A stretch of 64,000 nt of DNA from Bryum argenteum (taxonomy: Eukaryota > Streptophyta > Bryopsida > Bryales > Bryaceae). The notes under the pieces were generated by a model, which saw nothing but the letters and a program-made list of their open reading frames with translations, ran no database searches and was not told the origin of the DNA. The DNA lies in NCBI GenBank assembly GCA_037043015.1, contig CM073326.1, positions 7,820,345 through 7,884,344 of the forward strand, read 5' to 3'. The translations under genes were made by a program, and so were the position numbers. Shown here one piece after another: positions 57,744 through 64,000 of the stretch (its first letter is position 1; every line of letters starts with the position of its first letter).

Positions 57744-59291
57744 ATGGTAGTACAACTCCACCATGTCTATCTGGTGGGAGTGGTAATCCCAAACGTGATG
57801 AATGAGCCATCTCCTGCCAAGATGGCCACGGCGCTGTCTCAAACCAAGGAGGTCCTAATTGGCCACGATGCTTTGCGTGTAGCTCCCTCTACACTAAATA
57901 GGAGCCCATACTCAGTGAGGAGGCACTTCTGCGTAATTCTTCACTATAATCCCTCAACGAAAATAGGGATCCTTTTGCTCGGCACTTCACAGCCCCGACA
58001 ACCCCAAAGGTTTGTTTTCCTTGGCCTTTGAAGTTTCCTATAAATCACATAATTACGAAGACTTTAAGGGTCACATAATTACGAAGACTTTAAGGGTCAC
58101 ATAACGCAGCCATTCTCTCCATGGAACCTTTGCTCGATTAATTGTAAAACCACCTTCTACATGTGCTTCAGTTGGTTTATCAAAAACTTGTGCGCTCGTG
58201 CATGGTTAGAGTTTGGACGTTGAGTAGAGTAGGTCTTTGGTAGTCTTCGGTAGGTCTTTGGTAGTTTGCAATGCCTTGCAATTGTGCCAACATCGAAAGT
58301 TACCACCTGTCCTTGAATCTTGAACTCCTCCTGTGTTCCTCGACATGAACCAAGCAAAAATGCTAAGACCTTGTCTGGATCTGCTATCTGCCATGTCGCA
58401 CAAATAATTCCCTAAAGCCCTGCTTGCTCCAAGTTTTGTTGATTAGGGTCTACAACTTCTGACGAGATTCTCAATAGAGGTTAAGGCTCCATTGTGAAGT
58501 CGGTCTTTAATTTTAACACCATCATGTCGTCCTTAACTGTGCTTACAATGTGAGTGTAGTTAGTTTCCTTTGCCTTATACAGAGTATGTTGCTAGAAACC
58601 ATGTTGCTAGGACAGAATTATGTTGCTAACAAATTCTTTTGAGTACAGGTTCGTTCCTTGTGAGGGGACAGTGCGGCAGCCATTTCAGCCCCGGCATGTG
58701 GTGTCACTCACTCCAACTGGTGGTCTTTCTAGTGCTGGATATTTCAAATTTTCTCATGCCCTACGGGCCACTATCATGGTGCAGGGAGATGTTGTCATAC
58801 GAACACTCCCCCCTCAGGCCTTTTTGACCGACAAATACAGCAATGGCAATCCTATTGATGTATATTTGGCACTTTCTGAAGTGCAAGCGTTGAAGAGTTT
58901 GCACCTTCTGTATTGGACGGGTGTCCGATATGCTGCGGACGGTACCCCACTCGGAACCTACGAGGGTGATGGAGGTGCTGGAGGCGGTGGGGACGATGAT
59001 GGAGGCTCAGGGAGCGGCACCAGAGGTGGAGTAGGAGGTGCCTCTGGACATCTATGTCCTCCATTCTGTCGTCCTGTTGGCACAGATGGCACAGTCACCC
59101 TCACAGATCCTCCTAGTGGGGAAGGAGGGTCAGGGTCATACCGCTTGGCAAGAGCGTTAGAAGAGGAAGAGGAACGTATCACCCAACTTGCGCTTATAGC
59201 AGGAGATGTTGGTGATTTAGCCCCACCAACTATTCTTGCTTGTGTCGAGCCCATGACCGCAGAGGCCATGGGACTCATTGATTCCTTCTGA
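57744..59291 (+). CDS. Unrecognised two-exon gene (302 aa) with a Gly/Asp-rich linker
   Basis: I do not recognise the product. Exon 1 (57,744-58,009) and exon 2 (58,649-59,291) join in frame at a GT-AG intron within an Arg codon (QPQ-R-FVPCEG), giving 302 residues. Residues 1-210 look like a folded domain of mixed composition (for example VIRTLPPQAFLTDKY and LHLLYWTGVRYAADGT). Then comes a low-complexity Gly/Asp/Ser segment and an acidic C-terminal part (LEEEEERITQ). The upstream limit is uncertain because the frame stays open before the chosen ATG. Tandem and direct repeats flank it on both sides and sit in its intron, so it may be part of an unknown mobile element rather than a host gene. 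Confidence 0.5.
58045..58100 (+). repeat. Tandem repeat in the intron of the two-exon gene
   Basis: The unit TCACATAATTACGAAGACTT followed by TAAGGG occurs twice in direct tandem and starts a third time. Confidence 0.8.
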
Positions 59292-60239
59292 ATCACTAAT
59301 TGAGATCTGAAACAACGCTTATTGCTTCGTATGATTTTCATAGTCTAGGATTTACGGATGCACTATGCTGTGAATTTTGGTAATGCTTGGCTTCGTATGA
59401 TTTTCATAGTCTAGGATTTACGGATGGACTATGCTGTGAATTTTGGTAATGCTTGGATCGGAATGTATTCCTGTTGGGCAGGATGTTAGACCTGCTTGCC
59501 CTGTGTCATTTCAAGTCCAACTTAGGAATCATAAGAACTAGGAGTTAATCTGGAATTAGCAACTGTTCTGGATAATCGAATAATCGCCAAAAATTATAAA
59601 ATTACTAATGTACCACATGCATTGTACGCATTGTTCTTAATTATGGCACTGTTTTGAAAACGGCTTGCCACTTTCGCTTCTAAGTGTTGTTTTGTAGAGT
59701 GTACTTTAGGCGGTGCTGGTTGTCGACTGTCTTCGGCTCTGGTGCAATTTAGTTGCTGGGTTCAGTGAATTGTTTAAGTTTTGGTTCATTCGTTTCCGCT
59801 ATAAGGTTTCATGTTGCGAGTCTTGATTCAAGTCTGTTGCCACTTGAAACTTTCTTAGCCTTTTCTTTTTGGTGTTTGTCGTGGCTTTCTGTGAGTTGAT
59901 ACGTAGGGGTTCATATATCTTGAGAGTTGATGTAGTTTCCGAGATTTGTTTAGACATCCGACTCTTGTGAGGTTATGTCATGGCCGCATGCTCTGATCCA
60001 TCTACTACTGTCACGGTGACCGTATGCCCTGATCCATCTCTTACTTGCTCGTCTGGAGGCTCAAAAGGAGGAAAAAGCGGAGAGTGAGAGAGTGAACGAT
60101 GAGGATATACATTAGAAAATTAAGGTGATACTTGTCCCTGTCTAAATCCACTTTACACTATAAGTAGTGACCAAGCCACTTAAAATTTCAATTACTTTTT
60201 TTAATTTTTAATGGTCACGGCTCTTGGTCCATAGTATGA
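59292..60239. other. Downstream repeats and intergenic DNA
   Basis: A 66-bp tandem duplication (59,324-59,389 and 59,390-59,455) has only one or two differences. Near 59,985-60,050 the phrase CCTGATCCATCT / CTCTGATCCATCT is repeated. No gene is supported. Confidence 0.6.
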
Positions 60240-60682
60240 AACGCCGTGAGTAGGTCTCAACCGTACAATCTTGTATTAGACTTATTGTAGGATCATGTGG
60301 TACAAGCTTTGAGCCATGAGGCTTCATAGATTGTAAAATCATAATGTATTAATACTCAAAACAGACCACAAAATTTCAACATTTTAACTTTGGAGTGGAA
60401 ATTGTACCAACATAACTACTACAATGAAAACCTTCAACTAGAAAATAGTCCACCTTTGTACCAAAAAAAATCATCAAAAAAATTTCTTGGCTCATATAAT
60501 AGCTTTGCAATGGTAGAAGCTGCCAAAAATTTACAGAAGAAAAATATTCCAAAACTACACCCCTTGCATTCAAATCCATGCCTTCTCTTCAAAGCACCTT
60601 TGAATAAGTCAAGATTTCTACCAATAGAACTTAACTTAAATTGGAATCCACCCAACAAGGAGATATAACTCCACAAAACCAT

Positions 60683-60717
<35 letters not shown>

Positions 60718-61169
60718 ATACAATCATCACTACAAATCCAACACCAAATTTATTTGAATAAAAAATCTTCCAACTAGAAAGTAGGTGGAATCCATCTTAA
60801 GACCATAAATATATATTTTAAAAATATATGAAAAAATCTTTTCTGATTTCACATAATTGGCTTACAATGGTAAAACATGCCTAATGTTTGAAAACCCAAA
60901 AATGACAGATCCCTTCACTAAAATGCGTGCCATCAATTCATGCTTTATTGCATGAGTTCGCAATTTTTACCACACATGCTACACTAGATTTGTGATCCAA
61001 TCCAAGTGATTTTGTCCAATAAGGACTTTGGTAGAAGAAGTTATGGCTCTTCAAAGTTATTGCCGAGAGTTATGCTTGTCTCTTCAACTCTGCCTTTTTG
61101 CCTCATTATTTCACACATTGACTCTGAGTTACCCTTGATTCACCCTAGGGCATACAATTAGAGGTTAAC
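60240..61169. mobile_element. Roughly 1-kb repeat element, copy 4 (reverse orientation)
   Basis: The segment is a diverged reverse complement of 28,338-29,321, ending in TTAGAGGTTAAC at 61,158-61,169. The other terminus is not preserved. A run of 30 T lies inside it at 60,684-60,713. Confidence 0.65.
60684..60713 (+). repeat. Poly(T) tract (30 nt)
   Basis: An uninterrupted run of 30 T residues at a point where the homologous repeat at 28.3-29.3 kb has none. Confidence 0.95.
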
Positions 61170-61636
61170 CCTAGGCTTCAATTTAATGCTTTACCCTCAA
61201 AATTGCCCTCTTTCAATACAAGGTGAGAATTTCAAATTTTGACTTATTTTGAAGATTGTAACTCCATGAATTGCACCTTACTTGTACATGTATGTGTACA
61301 TCAACTTTGAGATTGAAATTCTTGTGAGATCATTACGTTTGAAGTTGGAGAGATTTTATTTATCTCTTATTGTTTGAAAAAAAACATTGTTTTTGGGGCA
61401 AGTAAAACCATTTTAGAAAGAGGATATAACCAAAGGCTCTTCAAATGCTTGTTTGTAAGGCAAGTTAGGTACATGTCTACATAATTTTTACTCTCATAGG
61501 ACATGTAAAACATTGAGAAAAGGTTGAGTTTTCACATGGGATAAAATTAAAATAAAATGGCCCATTTTTCACCCAAAAAAAGACATGTGGAGAATTGTTA
61601 TAAATAAGGTATGAACGATAAGAACAGTCTTTGGTA

Positions 61637-61793
61637 GATAGATAGATAGATAGAAACTCCGGTCCCTTTCTAAGGGGCCGGCGTGAATGAAGTGTCCGTT
61701 CGTAATGCTAATATCCCGATGGCCACCGGACAAGGGGAAATTGGAACAATACTACTTCCCCCTCTCGAGGGTGGACACTATAACTACGCTAGT
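61637..61793 (-). mobile_element. 5'-truncated SINE with 12-bp target-site duplication
   Basis: This matches the 3' 150 bp of the SINE at 27,111-27,472, again on the minus strand and with the same TATC-repeat tail. The tRNA-like head is missing. It is flanked by a perfect 12-bp direct repeat, CAGTCTTTGGTA, at 61,625-61,636 and 61,794-61,805. 5' truncation with a clean duplication is typical of target-primed reverse transcription. Confidence 0.9.
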
Positions 61794-61805
61794 CAGTCTT
61801 TGGTA

Positions 61806-62380
61806 CCTTCTTTACACGCACAAAAAACAAAGATATGGAAACAAAATAAAATCTCAATATTTGAAGTTGCTAGGATATAATTGATTTCAAATTGGAATAC
61901 ACTCTACATAGCAAGATGCATACAAAGAAAGATATAATGAAATCCCTAAAATACAATCTTTCCTCCAACATAATATGCCAACCATTCAAATCAACAAAGA
62001 AGACGATTGAATAAAATTAGATGAAAAATCATCAAATCCTCTTGATCCGTGGAATGAAGATATTCACAATTATTCAAGCTTAGAATTAGCACTTATTCCT
62101 ATTACAAATACTTTAGATGTTGAAAAACATGATCTCAAAAATGATTTTATAATTCATCATGAAATAAATCTTGTAAAAAACCACAATCAAAAAATGAGAA
62201 TAGTTTCACAACCTTTATTTATCCAAAGATGATGGAAGAGTCTAATTACTACTATATTCTTGGAAAATTAAATGCTAGGTAAAGATTGATTTTATATGAT
62301 GTTATGCATAAAAAGATTATATCTAGATGATCCCATCTACTTATTCTTGACTAATGGTTCGAGAACATTTAAGACTTTTA
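61806..62380 (+). other. AT-rich DNA with a degenerate open frame
   Basis: Between about 61,935 and 62,240 one frame is nearly open, with protein-like composition (for example NPLDPWNEDIHNYSSLEL), but it is broken by stops near 61,999 and 62,230. No start codon or family is recognised. It looks like a fragment of a retroelement or of an old viral insertion; I cannot tell which. Confidence 0.3.
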
Positions 62381-63097
62381 GAGCATGTTCCCACCTGGTT
62401 ATACATAATTCTGTGTAGTTGACGATAAGAGTGCCGGAATAAAATATTCAGAACCGGTTTACACCGGGTTTGAGAAGGAACGGGTTATACATATCAAATG
62501 GATGGAAATACTTAATGGGCGTTTCACCCAGCAGGGATCTTATCAACTTCACCTGCCACGTCGTCGTATAATGATGCCTTGTTTATCAAGCGTTCACACA
62601 TGATTTGATGATTATCAGCTTGTACATTGTGGGGCCCTCGCATTCACCAGCCAGTTGAAGTGTTGTTTCCCTCTCGCTTGTCTCGTCCTTCCTCGTATCA
62701 GAACATCGCATAGTGCTCACTCTCTCTCTTTGCAATTAATTTGTGGGAAGGTCTTTGGAAGGCCACGCGCGCCTTTGTGTTCTTGTATTCGAGGTGAGTG
62801 TCTCTTGTTCTTTGTAATCGCAGATTCTTTTTTGTAGACCTCGATTGTATTTGCGATGCGGTTGTAGACGTTGTTTTAGATGTTGGGTGCTTTTAGTTAC
62901 GATCTCCAAATTGTGTGCCGGGGAGACATTTGTTTCAGCGGTGGTCGATTTCACTGTCGCTCGCATGTAGTTTACTTTCAAACTTTCATGTCCGCATAGG
63001 TGAGTCGAGTTTTCATTGACTGCAATCTGAAAGAGTTCTTCATGTTTTGTGCTTTAGGGTTTCCGAGTAGTCTACACTGCGCTCATCGGAAGGCTTC
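62381..63097 (+). promoter_or_regulatory. Probable 5' end and leader of the Harbinger element
   Basis: At 62,381 the phrase GAGCATGTTCCCACC follows TTA, as expected for a PIF/Harbinger terminus beside a TTA target duplication. The region before the transposase start contains a CT-rich stretch near 62,720. The other end of the element lies beyond the window, so the terminus is unproven. Confidence 0.35.
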
Positions 63098-64000
63098 ATG
63101 GTGCATGCCATGGATCCATTGTGTACCCCCACAAATGTCGTTGGAATTACGTTGTGGTTGCTGTCGTTGCTGCTAAATGCTACCGACACTCCCGAGGCTT
63201 CAATTTTGGAAGACACATACGAGGACTGTGAGGATTCTTTGGCGTCCATTGTCCACGGTCTAGAGGGATCAGTGATGGATACAGAAACCACACTCCAGGT
63301 GACATTGCATAATTACAGGTTGTGTACTACGTATAGTTTTTTCCGTGATGACGTTGGTTTTTGGGTCAAGCCTCGCTCTACAACGTGGTTTTCTCGTTTT
63401 CTTTTAGAGCAATACGATAATAGCCGATGGGTAGGAATGTTTAGAATGACAAAGCCATGCGTTTTCGCATTGGCTGAGTTGCTGAGGCCGCATGTAGAGC
63501 GCCAAGACACGAAGTACAGGATTGCCATTCCGGTACTGGTCCGTGTCGCGTGCACACTCTTTAAACTAACTCGTGGGGCGAATTTGACGATTTGCAGCGA
63601 AATGTTCGCCATAGGTCGTAGCACCGTCTGTAGAGTTCTGCGGGAGGTTGTGCATGCAATTAATGATTCCCTCCGTCATGAGATTATGTGGCCTACAGGC
63701 AATAGGTTACGTGAAACTCAAACAAAGTTTTCTAATCTGTGTGGGCTACCTGGGGTAGTCGGTGCTATTGATGGGACGCATATTGCAATCTCCAAGCCTG
63801 CCGTTGGTGCTCTAGATTACTTCTACTTTAAGTCGGTGATTCACGGTTAATTGCCAAGCCGTTGTCGATAGCGACAAACGATTTTTGGATCTCTATGTGG
63901 GCATGCCTGGCTCCACAAATGATAGTCGTATGCTGCGACGCTCGTCCCTCTATCATTTATCGATGCATGGCAATTTGATGGAGGCTCAGTACGCTGTAGA
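63098..64000 (+). pseudogene. PIF/Harbinger (DDE_Tnp_4) transposase, frameshifted and cut by the window end
   Basis: The protein from ATG 63,098 has the layout of HARBI1-like nucleases: a helical N-terminal region (RFLLEQYDNSRWVGMFRM), a helix-turn-helix-like stretch (FAIGRSTVCRVLREV) and the first catalytic block GAIDGTHIAI with D225. The frame stops at 63,848 (KSVIHG). It resumes at about 63,851 in another frame with NCQAVVDSDKRFLDLYVG and GMPGSTNDSRMLRRS, the second catalytic block. A one-base gain or two-base loss near 63,833-63,846 explains this. No intron fits. The copy is therefore either dead or carries a sequencing error. The third acidic residue and C-terminus lie outside the window. 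Confidence 0.88.

Noticed and set aside
1-64000. CRISPR arrays, operons, rRNA genes and bacterial-type islands
   Set aside because: The window is eukaryotic nuclear DNA; none of the required repeat or gene patterns is present.

Overview
The window is nuclear DNA of a land plant. Three things support this: intron-rich genes with GT-AG junctions, a plant-only BURP protein, and a plant-type small mitochondrial membrane protein. A moss close to Physcomitrium is the best guess, because the RpoT gene has two in-frame start codons as described for moss RpoT genes and the accessory DNA resembles nothing I know from flowering plants. The species assignment is inference.

Layout. 1-8,090 (+): a 20-exon gene for a phage-type organellar RNA polymerase. 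8,779-10,092 (+): a single-exon acidic repeat protein of unknown function. 10,991-14,516 (-): coatomer beta subunit, 4 coding exons. 17,375-20,037 (+): a secreted GDSL esterase/lipase, 5 exons. 20,992-22,439 (-): a secreted BURP-domain protein, 3 exons. 24,194-25,953 (-): a small mitochondrial IF1-like / complex I P2-like membrane protein, 3 exons. From about 26.3 to 52.9 kb the DNA is AT-rich and repeat-laden. It holds MITEs, a tRNA-derived SINE with a perfect target-site duplication, a LINE reverse-transcriptase relic split by another element, and large foldback elements. It also holds a tandem family of an unrecognised polytopic membrane protein (two intact genes at 36.4-37.4 and 46.8-47.8 kb, plus a pseudogene and a coding-less relic at 33-35.6 kb). 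53,162-55,355 (+): a short-chain dehydrogenase of the plant 11-beta-HSD-like type, 7 exons. 55.4-64 kb is accessory again: a GC-rich MITE, a possible solo LTR, an unrecognised two-exon gene (57.7-59.3 kb), a 5'-truncated SINE, and at the right edge a PIF/Harbinger transposase with a frameshift, cut by the window end.

The housekeeping genes are unrelated to one another and do not form a pathway. The most distinctive part is the 33-52 kb block. A module consisting of a membrane-protein gene, its flanks and a 2-kb foldback element has been duplicated in tandem. The copies have since diverged by deletion and by a MITE insertion whose empty site survives in the sister copy. The foldback elements could be transcribed into long hairpin RNA.

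All exon models were built by hand from reading frame, GT-AG sites and family conservation. Each multi-exon model listed with confidence above 0.8 closes in frame with no internal stop.
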